DNA of 64,000 bases from Nesterenkonia sp. E16_10. GTDB taxonomy: Bacteria > Actinomycetota > Actinomycetes > Actinomycetales > Micrococcaceae. Numbering within the stretch: position 1 is the stretch's first letter; each line of letters starts with the position of its first letter. Under the pieces are notes generated by a model. The model did not search any database, had not been told where the DNA came from, and saw nothing but the letters and a program-made list of their open reading frames with translations. Both the position numbers and the translations under genes were made by a program. Positions 25,440 through 32,972 of this stretch are shown here, piece after piece. The stretch covers positions 265,760 to 329,759 of the forward strand of contig NZ_JADPSA010000022.1 of NCBI RefSeq assembly GCF_017347085.1, in the 5' to 3' direction.

Positions 25440-26051
25440 ATGCCCACGGCGACCGCAGCAGTGGACCGCGAGACCATGCATCAGCTCTTCGAAGGCCGAC
25501 ACACCACGCACCTCTTCTCTGAGGGCGCGGTCGACCTGGAGCTGATCCAACAGGCCTACCAGGACGCCCGCTGGGCTCCGACCTCCATGAACTGCCAGCC
25601 GATGCGCCTGACCGTGCTGAACCCCGGAGAACGGCGCGACGCCGTCGTCGAGCACTTCAAGGGTGACAACGGCAAGAAGACCTCTGCGGCGCCGCTGAGC
25701 GTGGTCCTGGCCTATGACCCGAACTGGCATGAGCACATGCCCACGCTCTACCCCCAGGCCGAGGGGCTGCGGGAGAAGTTCGCCGGGCGCCTCGAGTTCC
25801 GCGAGAAGATGGGCCGCGACAACGCCTTCCTGCAGGCCGGGTACTTCATCGTGGCACTGCGCGCCCTGGGACTCGACGTCGGCCCGATGGCCGGTCTCGA
25901 CGCCCCCGGGGTCGACGCCGAGGTCCACGCAGACACGGGTTGGAAGACCTTGATGGTGCTCAACGTGGGCCACGGCCCCAGCGCCGAGGACGAGGCCCAG
26001 TACCCGCGCGGCGAGCGGTTCGACTTCCCTGAAATCTCGCAGGTCCTCTGA
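25440..26051 (+). CDS. Nitroreductase-family FMN oxidoreductase (RutE-like)
   Basis: A 203-residue member of the nitroreductase superfamily, closest in pattern to the malonic semialdehyde reductase/RutE group. Features are RHTTHLFSEGAVDLELIQQAYQDARWAPTSMNCQPMRL (FMN phosphate and ring contacts) and VALRALGLDVGPMAGLDAPGVDAEV. It starts at ATG 25440 behind GAGGAG and is divergent from the sigma-factor operon. It is soluble and cytoplasmic, uses NAD(P)H and is likely dimeric. The substrate cannot be assigned without other rut genes, and none are nearby. Confidence 0.87.
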   Translation: MPTATAAVDRETMHQLFEGRHTTHLFSEGAVDLELIQQAYQDARWAPTSMNCQPMRLTVLNPGERRDAVVEHFKGDNGKKTSAAPLSVVLAYDPNWHEHMPTLYPQAEGLREKFAGRLEFREKMGRDNAFLQAGYFIVALRALGLDVGPMAGLDAPGVDAEVHADTGWKTLMVLNVGHGPSAEDEAQYPRGERFDFPEISQVL

Positions 26052-26139
26052 CGCCTCTCCACGCCAGGGCCGGGTCTTCCCGCCAGCGGAAAGGCTCACG
26101 GGAGCGCGCGAGGCCTTCAGCTCGCATGCAGGAGGCGCG

Positions 26140-26168
26140 TTGGCACCGACCAGCGCCAAGCGTTAGAT
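26140..26168 (+). promoter_or_regulatory. Promoter for the PfpI-like gene
   Basis: TTGGCA (26140-26145), a 17-base spacer, and TTAGAT (26163-26168) form a sigma-70-type promoter. The resulting leader of about 50 bases ends in AAGGAG before ATG 26225. Confidence 0.55.
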
Positions 26169-26224
26169 TCGACAGGTGCAGAAGGCCCTCATGGACCTGA
26201 CCACCGATTCCAAGGAGCATCATC

Positions 26225-26779
26225 ATGGCTGAGAATTCACCACAGATCACCGGCAAGACCATCGCACTGCTGGTCACCGACGGCGTCGAGCTGCCGGAGC
26301 TCACCGAGCCCATCGCCGCCATCAAGGCCGCCGGCGGGACCGCCAAGATCATCTCCCCCAACCAGAAGTCCCTGCAGGCGATGGAGGGGGACTGGAACCA
26401 CTCGGACCACTTCGACGTCGACGTCCAGCTGAGCTCCGCCTCGGCAGGCGACTACGACGGGCTGGTGCTGCCCGGCGGCACCCTGAACGCCGACAGCCTG
26501 CGCATCGACGAGGACGCCAAGACCTTCGTCTCCGCGTTCTTCGCCGCCGAGAAGCCCGTGGCCGCGATCTGCCACGGTTCCTGGATCCTCACCGACATCC
26601 AGCAGGTCAAGGGCCGCCGGGTCACGAGCTACCCATCCCTGAAGACTGACCTCACCAATGCCGGCGCCGAATGGGTGGACGAGTCCGCGGTGGTCAGCAA
26701 CGGTCTGGTCACCTCGCGGACCCCTGATGATCTCGATGACTTCAACCAGGCGTTCCTGACCCTGGTCGCCCAGGCCTGA
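26225..26779 (+). CDS. DJ-1/PfpI family protein (class I glutamine amidotransferase-like)
   Basis: A 184-residue PfpI/YhbO-like protein. The nucleophile elbow is AAICHGSWIL, with Cys followed by His, and an upstream Glu occurs in TDGVELPELTEPI. Family members act as stress-protective deglycases/glyoxalases or chaperones; which applies here cannot be told from sequence. ATG 26225 has a good AAGGAG site. It is a single gene followed by a strong hairpin. Confidence 0.88.
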   Translation: MAENSPQITGKTIALLVTDGVELPELTEPIAAIKAAGGTAKIISPNQKSLQAMEGDWNHSDHFDVDVQLSSASAGDYDGLVLPGGTLNADSLRIDEDAKTFVSAFFAAEKPVAAICHGSWILTDIQQVKGRRVTSYPSLKTDLTNAGAEWVDESAVVSNGLVTSRTPDDLDDFNQAFLTLVAQA

Positions 26780-26836
26780 ACACATCACCCAGGCTTGAAC
26801 ACTGAGCCTCGGCCGATGAGCCGAAGGCGAACATGC

Positions 26837-26873
26837 GCTGCGGCCAGGACCTGACACGGGTCCTGGCCGCAGC
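26837..26873 (+). terminator. Strong hairpin terminator after the PfpI-like gene
   Basis: A perfect 15-base-pair stem (26837-26851 with 26859-26873) encloses loop TGACACG. It lies 58 bases after the PfpI-like stop and 64 before the thiE promoter. No T-run follows, as is common in actinobacteria. It should insulate thiE from read-through. Confidence 0.65.
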
Positions 26874-26936
26874 CGTGAGCGCTGGCCTGCCCCGCGATCT
26901 CCGAGCCGAGTCGATGCACAGCCCTCAGGGGTGCCC

Positions 26937-26942
26937 TACTGT
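26937..26942 (+). promoter_or_regulatory. Leaderless -10 element (TACTGT) for thiE
   Basis: TACTGT followed by six bases and ATG 26949. This makes the thiE mRNA leaderless and rules out a 5' TPP riboswitch upstream of that start. Confidence 0.55.
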
Positions 26943-26948
26943 GGAGAC

Positions 26949-27677
26949 ATGAACGACACTGAGGCCATGGCACACTCTCCGCACCCCTCCCACATGGGCC
27001 ACCTGCGCCGTGAGCGCCTGGTCTCGGCCCGGCTCTACGTCTGCACCGATCTGCAGCGCTTCATCACCCGCCCGGAGGCCGGGCCGGTGGACGAGCTGGA
27101 CTTCGACGCGCTGCGCGAGTTCTTCGTCGCCTCCTACACCGGCGGCGTGGACATCATTCAGATCCGCGACAAGGGTGTGGCGGTGCAGACCGAGATCGCC
27201 GCGCTGACCCTGCTGCGCCAGGTCGCCAATGAATACGGCGGGCTCTCCGCGGCAAATGACCGTGCCGACGTCGCGCTGATCACCGGGGTCGACGTCTTCC
27301 ACGTCGGCCAGGATGACCTGACCACGGAAGAGGCCAGGATGGTCCTGGGCGATGATGTGGTCATCGGCCGTTCCTGCCAGAGCATCGGGCAGGTCCAGGA
27401 GGCCGATTCCGACATCGGTCTGGACTACTACTGCACCGGGCCGATCTGGGAGACCCCGACGAAGCCGGGCCGCGCCGCCGTCGGACTCGAGCTGCCCGCC
27501 CAGGCGGCGAGGCTGGAAAGCTCGAAGGTCTTCTTCGCGATCGGCGGGATCGATGAGACGAACATCGGCGAGGTCACCGCGGCCGGCGCCGACCGCGTGG
27601 TGGTTGTCCGCGCCGTGACCCAGGCTTCTGACCCGGCCGCGAGCGCCCGGGCGCTGCGCCAGCAGCTGCCCGCTTAG
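26949..27677 (+). CDS. thiE: Thiamine-phosphate synthase
   Basis: A 242-residue ThiE that joins HMP-diphosphate and thiazole phosphate to give thiamine monophosphate. The core starts at LVSARLYVCTDLQRF, followed by IIQIRDKG, ANDRADVALITGVDVFHVGQDDL (pyrophosphate binding), GRSCQSIGQVQEA and VFFAIGGIDETNIGEVTAAGADRVVVVRAV. The start ATG 26949 fits the leaderless promoter and gives a 30-residue hydrophilic extension; an in-frame ATG at 26994 (MGHLRRERL) is an alternative. Its 3' end overlaps the convergent LysR-like gene by 104 bases. It is about 4 kb from the thi operon. Confidence 0.93.
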   Translation: MNDTEAMAHSPHPSHMGHLRRERLVSARLYVCTDLQRFITRPEAGPVDELDFDALREFFVASYTGGVDIIQIRDKGVAVQTEIAALTLLRQVANEYGGLSAANDRADVALITGVDVFHVGQDDLTTEEARMVLGDDVVIGRSCQSIGQVQEADSDIGLDYYCTGPIWETPTKPGRAAVGLELPAQAARLESSKVFFAIGGIDETNIGEVTAAGADRVVVVRAVTQASDPAASARALRQQLPA

Positions 27678-28386
27678 GGTTCGGCTTCTGCTTCGACTCG
27701 GGCTTCGCGCCCGACTTGGACGTGGCCTTGGACTCGACGCCGCTGCTGATCTCGCTGCGACCGCTGCCGGGCTTCCGGCCGCGCGCCACCCCGATGAACT
27801 CCTGGATCACCGGAGAGTCGACCTCGCGGAGCCAGGCCAGGCCCACGTCGTAGCCGGGAATGCCCTCGATCTCGCGGATCACGATGTCCCGGCGGGCGAA
27901 CATCCGGGCCACCGAGTTCGGCAGGACCACGAGTCCGGCTCCGGAGGCGACGACCTCCAGGGCCATCCGCTCCCCCACCGCGAGATCGGTTCCCTGTTTG
28001 GGCGTGTGGACGTCCTCGGCGGCGGTGGTCTGCTCCGGGTCCGCTGACTGGGCGTCCTGGAGCATCTCTGCCGGGTCGAAGAACGGCTCCGCGGCGATCT
28101 CCTCCCAGGTCACTGAGGTCTCGGCGGCGGCCACCCAGTGATCGCGGGAGGCGCAGACCACCGGGGCCTCGCGATAGAGCCAGACCCGGTGCAGGTCCTC
28201 ACCGGTGGGAGCCTGCGTGTCCTCGCGAAATCGGATGTAGCCGACGTCCACGGTCCCGGCACGCAGCCGCTCCAGCTGGCCGGCCTCGTCGAAGCGGTCC
28301 ACGCTCAGCGCGAAGTCGGGGTAGCGCTCGCGCCAGCGCGTCACCCATTTGTCCGGCGTCGCACCCGGTATGGCTCCCAGTCTCAT
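27574..28386 (-). CDS. LysR-type substrate-binding domain protein lacking HTH
   Basis: A 270-residue protein starting at MRLGAIPGATPDKWVTRWRERYPDFAL, which corresponds to the effector-binding domain of LysR regulators. ERLRAGTVDVGYIRF and GAGLVVLPNSVARMF are typical. There is no N-terminal helix-turn-helix, and the leaderless promoter TAGACT-N6-ATG shows the start is genuine, so this is not a simple misannotation. A basic Lys/Arg/Pro/Ser tail (about residues 208-270) follows; its last 34 codons are antisense to thiE. HTH-less versions with basic tails occur in actinobacteria, and their role is unknown. The tail could bind nucleic acid non-specifically (inference). Confidence 0.8.
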   Translation of the reverse strand: MRLGAIPGATPDKWVTRWRERYPDFALSVDRFDEAGQLERLRAGTVDVGYIRFREDTQAPTGEDLHRVWLYREAPVVCASRDHWVAAAETSVTWEEIAAEPFFDPAEMLQDAQSADPEQTTAAEDVHTPKQGTDLAVGERMALEVVASGAGLVVLPNSVARMFARRDIVIREIEGIPGYDVGLAWLREVDSPVIQEFIGVARGRKPGSGRSEISSGVESKATSKSGAKPESKQKPNPKRAAAGAAPGRSRPGQKPGSRRGQPPRGRRRPR

Positions 28387-28392
28387 CGGGCC

Positions 28393-28398
28393 AGTCTA
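28393..28398 (-). promoter_or_regulatory. Leaderless -10 element (TAGACT) for the LysR-like gene
   Basis: TAGACT lies six bases before ATG 28386 on the minus strand. Its TAG doubles as the stop codon of the upstream demethylase gene (28398-28396), so the promoter is embedded in that gene's end. Confidence 0.5.
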
Positions 28399-29397
28399 CG
28401 GAGCAGCGGGTGCTCGGCTGCTCAGCCAGTCCACCGCGCGGTCCCGGTAGCCGAGGAAGCCCTTATAGTCGGCCATGTCCTCGGGCAGCTCGGCGAGCAC
28501 CGCCGTCAGCCTGTCCCGCCAGGGCTCCACCTGTGCGATGACCTCAAGGGGCAGCTGGTAGGTGCGGATCAGGAACATGACGCAGCCGGATTCAGCCAGC
28601 CGCACCAGGTGTTGGACCTCCACCCGCAGGTGCACCTCGGCACTGAAGGCGGCATCCTCGAGGTCGAGGATCCGGCCGCGGGCGGGTCCCCACTCGGGGT
28701 AGGTCTCGGTGGACTGATCCAGCCGCCCACCGACGCTCAGCGACCAGTTGGTCCGGCGATACGGCTCCCCCGGCTGCAGACGCATGGCGAACTTCTCGGC
28801 GCGGACGGCGATGCCGGTGTCGTGGATCCGTGGCACCGGCCCGTGGACCTGGAGGAAGCTCATGCCCAGGTTGAAGCCGAAGGACCAGTTCGAGGCGAAG
28901 CAGACCAGTCCCGCATCCACGAAGAGCTGGCCCTCTCGCTGATCCAACAAGACGATGTCCTCCTGGACCTGGTCACCGATGAACGCCAGCGGCTCCTGCG
29001 GCAGCGTGTGGGGATCCCCGTAGGTGAAGCGCTGATCGATCCCGGCTCGGCGGTTGATCCAGCGGAACCTCCCCGCGGCTTCACGGTGCAGGCTCATGGT
29101 CTCCGGAGAGGCGAGGCTGAGCTCCTGCATCAGGGTCAGCATGGCGTCCCAGGCGGCGGGTCGCATATGCGCCAGCACCTGCCTCCGTGAGGGGTCCCGG
29201 CGCAGGATGTCCCGCCGCTGCGCAAGTTCCTCGGAGTATCGGCCATCGATGTGCACCACACTGTCTCCCCACTGGCCCGCTGGGGTGTGTATGGGCTGAC
29301 CCGCGGGCCCCAGGTTGATGGAGTACCGGTAGGTGTCCTGGGCGAAGGGGAAGGGGAAGGCGCGGACGTAGTCGCTGAGATTCGGTTGCGTGCTCAC
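28396..29397 (-). CDS. dmmC: Heme-dependent oxidative N-demethylase alpha-like subunit (DUF3445)
   Basis: A 333-residue DUF3445/HODM-family protein, the catalytic subunit of the dimethylamine monooxygenase type that oxidatively removes methyl groups from secondary amines with a b-type heme. Family landmarks include FPFPFAQDTYRYSINLGP near the start, QRFTYGDPHTLPQEPLAFIGDQVQEDIVLLD, and a C-terminal RTYQLPLEVIAQVEPWR. The start GTG 29397 overlaps the reductase stop (GTGA); the in-frame start at 29442 would overlap more. It is the third gene of a tightly coupled operon with the reductase and the DmmA-like subunit. Dimethylamine is the family substrate; here it is inferred. Confidence 0.85.
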   Translation of the reverse strand: MSTQPNLSDYVRAFPFPFAQDTYRYSINLGPAGQPIHTPAGQWGDSVVHIDGRYSEELAQRRDILRRDPSRRQVLAHMRPAAWDAMLTLMQELSLASPETMSLHREAAGRFRWINRRAGIDQRFTYGDPHTLPQEPLAFIGDQVQEDIVLLDQREGQLFVDAGLVCFASNWSFGFNLGMSFLQVHGPVPRIHDTGIAVRAEKFAMRLQPGEPYRRTNWSLSVGGRLDQSTETYPEWGPARGRILDLEDAAFSAEVHLRVEVQHLVRLAESGCVMFLIRTYQLPLEVIAQVEPWRDRLTAVLAELPEDMADYKGFLGYRDRAVDWLSSRAPAAP

Positions 29398-30329
29398 AGC
29401 GGGACCTCGAGCCGGTCGGACACGGCTCGCGAGACGCAGCACATGAGTGAATCATTCGCGGCCCGTTCCTGCGCCTGCAGGTAGTGGTCGCGGTGCAGCG
29501 GGACCCCGGCGGTGACCTGGATGCGGCATTCCCCGCAGAAACCCTGCCGGCAGAGGTTGGGCACCGCGATCCCCTGGTCCTCGAGCGCCTCCAGGAGGCT
29601 CTGACCGGGCGGCACCGTGATCGTCTGCTGCGAGACGCTGAGCGCCACGTCGAAGGAGACTCCCGGGTCCAGCGCCTCGGTGTTGAAGCGTTCGGTGTGC
29701 ACCCGTTCCAGCGGCCAGCCGCGTTGGGCGGCCGCGTCGCGGACCGCGTCCATGAAGCCCTCTGGCCCGCAGCAATACAGCTGGGTGCCGATGGGCTGGC
29801 GCTGCAGGCTGGACTGGAGCTCGGCGCGGAATGCGCCCCGGTCGGTGAAGCTGCGCAGCGCATCCCCGGCAAGGTCGCCCAGCTCCCGGAGGTGAACCGC
29901 GTGACCGGGCCGGTGCAGGTAGCGCACCTCCACCGGTTGGCCCCAGCGGACTGCTGCGCGCAGGTGCGAGAGGATCGGGGTGACACCGATGCCCGCGGCG
30001 ATCAGCAGATGCTTGCTGGCCTTGTGCATCGGCGGGAACAGCGAACGCGGCCCTCGGGCCAGGACCGTGTCCCCCGGGCGCCGCTCATGGAGCCAGCTCG
30101 AGCCGCCGGCCTCGGTCCCGGTGCGCAGCACCGAGATCCGGTAGGCCTCGGGCATCTGGGAGTCCCCCTGCAGCGAATAAGCGTTGATCGAGGGCCCACA
30201 TTCCAGGACCAGGTGACTTCCCGGCGTGAAGGAGGGCAGCCATCCGCGATCGGGGCGCGCCAGCGTCAGCGTGCGGACCCGCGGGGCGGCCTCGACCACC
30301 TCGGTGACCTCCAGAACAAAGTTGCTCAT
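29394..30329 (-). CDS. dmmB: PDR/VanB-type ferredoxin-NAD(P)H oxidoreductase
   Basis: A 311-residue electron-transfer subunit. Its N-terminal flavin domain has SINAYSLQGD, and its NAD(P)H domain has HLLIAAGIGVTPILSHLRAAVRWG and LYCCGPEGFMDAVRDAA. The C-terminal [2Fe-2S] domain carries the Cys set in PNLCRQGFCGECRIQ plus a distal LMCCVSR. It passes electrons from NAD(P)H to the heme subunit encoded next. It is overlapped by four bases at both ends (ATGA with dmmA, GTGA with the DUF3445 gene), so all three are translated together. Confidence 0.9.
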   Translation of the reverse strand: MSNFVLEVTEVVEAAPRVRTLTLARPDRGWLPSFTPGSHLVLECGPSINAYSLQGDSQMPEAYRISVLRTGTEAGGSSWLHERRPGDTVLARGPRSLFPPMHKASKHLLIAAGIGVTPILSHLRAAVRWGQPVEVRYLHRPGHAVHLRELGDLAGDALRSFTDRGAFRAELQSSLQRQPIGTQLYCCGPEGFMDAVRDAAAQRGWPLERVHTERFNTEALDPGVSFDVALSVSQQTITVPPGQSLLEALEDQGIAVPNLCRQGFCGECRIQVTAGVPLHRDHYLQAQERAANDSLMCCVSRAVSDRLEVPL

Positions 30330-30907
30330 GCCAGACCTGCGCGAGCGTCGACCGGCTGCTCCGCGTCATGTCTGACGCCCAGGAAGCCGCCTGCGAGCGG
30401 CGAGAGATGGTCCTGGACGGCCAGGGTCGCCGAGCAGCCGTCACAGGTGAGCAGCTGCGTCCTCGGCCTGGCGGCCAGCGTCGCCGCCAGCGTCGCCGCC
30501 AGCGTCGTCGCGAGTGTCAGGGCCCGGCAATGAACGCAGACCACGGGGATCCGCTCCACCTCGGTGGTGCTCACGATGATCTCCGCGGCGAGCAGCCCGG
30601 CCTCCAGCGCCCGCGCACGGGCCCGCAGGACGTCGGCCAGCGGCCCCACGAGCATCAGCCGCCAGCCAACGACGGCGCGCTGAAGCTCCTCGGTGAGCAG
30701 GCGCTGCTCTCGGGCCTGGTCTCCGGGGGCCAGCACGAGGATGCGGTGTCCGATGCCCAGGTCGGTCAGCTCGCTGCTCCACCCTGCGGCGAGCGACCTC
30801 ACCCCATAGCTGAGGATCGTGCAGGAGGCGGCGGCCGGATCCACCGGCTGCGCGCCGGGCACACGCGCCCAGGCGGGAACGCTCGTCGGGTCTAGCACCG
30901 GCGCCAT
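30326..30907 (-). CDS. dmmA: Dimethylamine monooxygenase DmmA-like subunit
   Basis: A 193-residue protein matching the small DmmA family by position and pattern. The start ATG 30907 (MAPVLDPTSVPAWARVPG) has a strong GGGAGGA site; an earlier ATG at 30949 has none. A Rossmann-like N-terminal region is followed by a zinc-ribbon-like pair of knuckles, VVCVHC and LTCDGC, and then DHLSPLAGGFLGVRHDAEQP. Between the knuckles is a TLAATLAATLAA expansion encoded by a 12-base tandem repeat, which lengthens this loop beyond the usual. It is the first gene of the demethylase operon. Confidence 0.8.
   Translation of the reverse strand: MAPVLDPTSVPAWARVPGAQPVDPAAASCTILSYGVRSLAAGWSSELTDLGIGHRILVLAPGDQAREQRLLTEELQRAVVGWRLMLVGPLADVLRARARALEAGLLAAEIIVSTTEVERIPVVCVHCRALTLATTLAATLAATLAARPRTQLLTCDGCSATLAVQDHLSPLAGGFLGVRHDAEQPVDARAGLA
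30471..30506. repeat. 12-base tandem repeat inside dmmA
   Basis: Three consecutive copies of GCSGCCAGCGTC (30471-30482, 30483-30494, 30495-30506), where the first copy differs at one base, encode repeated TLAA units between the two Cys knuckles. The length is a multiple of three, so copy-number change would keep the frame. Confidence 0.7.
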
Positions 30908-31030
30908 CGGTCCTCCCAGGTGAGAGAGAGTCTTTGCCGTAGCCGACACGATACCTTGCCCCCGCGGCTATACGGAGGCGTAGAGTGCCTCGAAAGCTGG
31001 TGAGGGACGAGAACGGCGACCCGGCGCCCA

Positions 31031-32449
31031 TTACTCGGCGGCCGAATACTCCGGCAAGAACGTCACGATTTCCGGGATCATGATCAGCACCGCGACCACC
31101 ACCACATCAGCGATGATGAACGGGGCGATGCCGCGGAAGATCCTGCCCAGTCCCGCCTCGGGCACCGACCCGGAATACACGAAGGCGTTCATGCCCACCG
31201 GCGGAGTGATCAGGGCCATCTCTGCCACCTTGACCACCAGGATGCCGATCCAGATCTCCTCGAAGCCGTAGGCGCTGAGGATGGGGTGCAGCAACGGGGC
31301 CGCGATGAGGATCATCGACACCCCGTCCAGGAACATGCCGAGCGGGATCAGGAGCAGCAAGCAGCAGATCAGGACCACGTAGGGCGACATGTCCGCGTCC
31401 ACCACCGTGTCCACCAATGCTCTGCTGACTCCGGAGAAGGCCAAGAAGTAGGTGAAAACACCTGCCCCGACCATCAGCAGGAAGGTCATCGCGGTCAGCC
31501 CCACTGCTTCGGTGAGTGATTGCCGGATCACACTCAGCCACATCGGTGGCCGCGTCCGGATCAGCAGGATCAGCAGAGCCGCCATGGCCCCGAAGGAGGC
31601 CGCTTCGGTGGGCGTGGCGACACCCATGTAGATGGTGCCGATCGAGACCAGGAAGATGACCGCGAGGAACAGCAACCCCACGACGTCGAACCGCGGCTTG
31701 TCCTGACGTGCTGCCGGGGAAGCCGGGGCTCCCCCCATGGCACCCGGGTTCGTGACCGGGACAGGGTCGTCGTCAAGATCCTGGACCGGAGCCGAAGAGG
31801 CTGAGACGGTCTCCTTGGTCCGGACCTGTTTGCGACGACCGATGAGCACGAGCAGCACGATGGTGACCGCGTAGGCCAGAATCGTCAACAGACCCGGCCC
31901 GATGCCGGCAAGGAGCATCGGTCCGATGCTGACGCCAGTGACCACCGCGTAGAGCACCAGAATGATCGACGGTGGAATCAACACGCCCAGGGTGCCGCCG
32001 GCGCACACCACACCTGCGGCAAGACGGATCCCGTACCCGGCCTTGAGGATCGCGTCTGTGGAGACCCGCGCCATCGTCGCCACGGTGGCGACGCTCGACC
32101 CAGTCACGGCTGCGAAGAATCCAGACCCAGTCAATGATGCCAGGGCAGGTCCGCCGGGGACTTTCACCAGCGTCCGGGAGGCCGCGTCAAACCCAGCCTC
32201 GGCGAGCCTTGCATTGACCGCAAAGACTCCCATCAGGATGAACAGCGGAATCACGGTCAACGTGTAGCTGGCCGAGGTGGAGTATGGCTGATTCGCCACC
32301 GTGCTGAGTGCCCCATCGGTGCTGAGCAGCATCACGATGCCCAGCGCGCCGGCAATCATCAGCGAAAGCCCCACGTGGAGGCGGATCGCCAGCATGCCGA
32401 GGAAGGCGATCAGGACGACGATCAGTGCCACGATCGTTTCGGTTGTCAT
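31031..32449 (-). CDS. dctM: TRAP transporter large permease (DctM)
   Basis: A 472-residue membrane subunit of a TRAP dicarboxylate-type importer. The start ATG 32449 (MTTETIVALIVVLIAFLGML) overlaps the dctQ stop by four bases. Family motifs are VIPLFILMGVFA, GGTLGVLIPPSIILVLYAVVTGVSIG and KVAEMALITPPVGMNAFVYSG. A hydrophilic insert of about 50 residues (Ser/Pro/Asp-rich) separates the two halves, longer than in Gram-negative DctM. It works with DctQ and the DctP receptor encoded upstream. Confidence 0.94.
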   Translation of the reverse strand: MTTETIVALIVVLIAFLGMLAIRLHVGLSLMIAGALGIVMLLSTDGALSTVANQPYSTSASYTLTVIPLFILMGVFAVNARLAEAGFDAASRTLVKVPGGPALASLTGSGFFAAVTGSSVATVATMARVSTDAILKAGYGIRLAAGVVCAGGTLGVLIPPSIILVLYAVVTGVSIGPMLLAGIGPGLLTILAYAVTIVLLVLIGRRKQVRTKETVSASSAPVQDLDDDPVPVTNPGAMGGAPASPAARQDKPRFDVVGLLFLAVIFLVSIGTIYMGVATPTEAASFGAMAALLILLIRTRPPMWLSVIRQSLTEAVGLTAMTFLLMVGAGVFTYFLAFSGVSRALVDTVVDADMSPYVVLICCLLLLIPLGMFLDGVSMILIAAPLLHPILSAYGFEEIWIGILVVKVAEMALITPPVGMNAFVYSGSVPEAGLGRIFRGIAPFIIADVVVVAVLIMIPEIVTFLPEYSAAE

Positions 32450-32964
32450 GCCGTGACTCCACTCTCGGAACGGGATCCGCGCAGCGCGAGGAACTGGTGA
32501 ACTTCTCTCCAGAGTGCGAGGACGAAGAACACGAGGAACGAGATCACCAGGATCAGCTTCCACGGCGCGGTGGCAAGGCCGAGAACACCATTGGTGGTCT
32601 CCCCTCGCTGCACCGCGCCGAGGTACACCTCGGTCAGCCCGAGGATCAGCAGGGAGCCGACGGCCGCCAGCAGCAGAATGCGCAGCACCGAAAACATCAG
32701 CCGACCCATGCGCGGTAGTCGCGCTTCGATGAGGCTCACTGACACGTGCTTGCCTGTGATCTCGGCAGCGCCGAGCCCCAGGAAGGCGACGGCCACCAAC
32801 AGCACCGTGGAGATCTCCACTGTGCCCAGGATGGACCGACCCTGGACGTTGCGGCTGACGACGTCAGCGACTGTCAGCAGCACGAGAGCCAGCAGGCAGA
32901 GACCGGCGATGACGCTGAAGGCAGAGGCCACCCAACGAGCGGGGCGTGGCAGTGAGGCGCTCAT
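32446..32964 (-). CDS. dctQ: TRAP transporter small permease (DctQ)
   Basis: A 172-residue subunit with four membrane helices. Typical DctQ features are the VLLTVADVVSRNV stretch in the first helix region, TVEISTVLLVAVAFLGLGAAEITGKHVSVSLIEARLP (the conserved HV-V motif) and a WREVHQFL end. ATG 32964 lies eight bases after dctP, and the gene overlaps dctM. Confidence 0.92.
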   Translation of the reverse strand: MSASLPRPARWVASAFSVIAGLCLLALVLLTVADVVSRNVQGRSILGTVEISTVLLVAVAFLGLGAAEITGKHVSVSLIEARLPRMGRLMFSVLRILLLAAVGSLLILGLTEVYLGAVQRGETTNGVLGLATAPWKLILVISFLVFFVLALWREVHQFLALRGSRSESGVTA

Positions 32965-32972
32965 CGACTACG

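Noticed and set aside
26920..27010. TPP riboswitch-like words (GGGGTGCCC, CTGAGG, CACCTG) around the thiE start
   Set aside because: The pieces do not form the P2/P3 and P4/P5 helices of the aptamer, CTGAGA and the long GAACCTGATC box are not matched, and a leaderless promoter places the start codon within the stretch.
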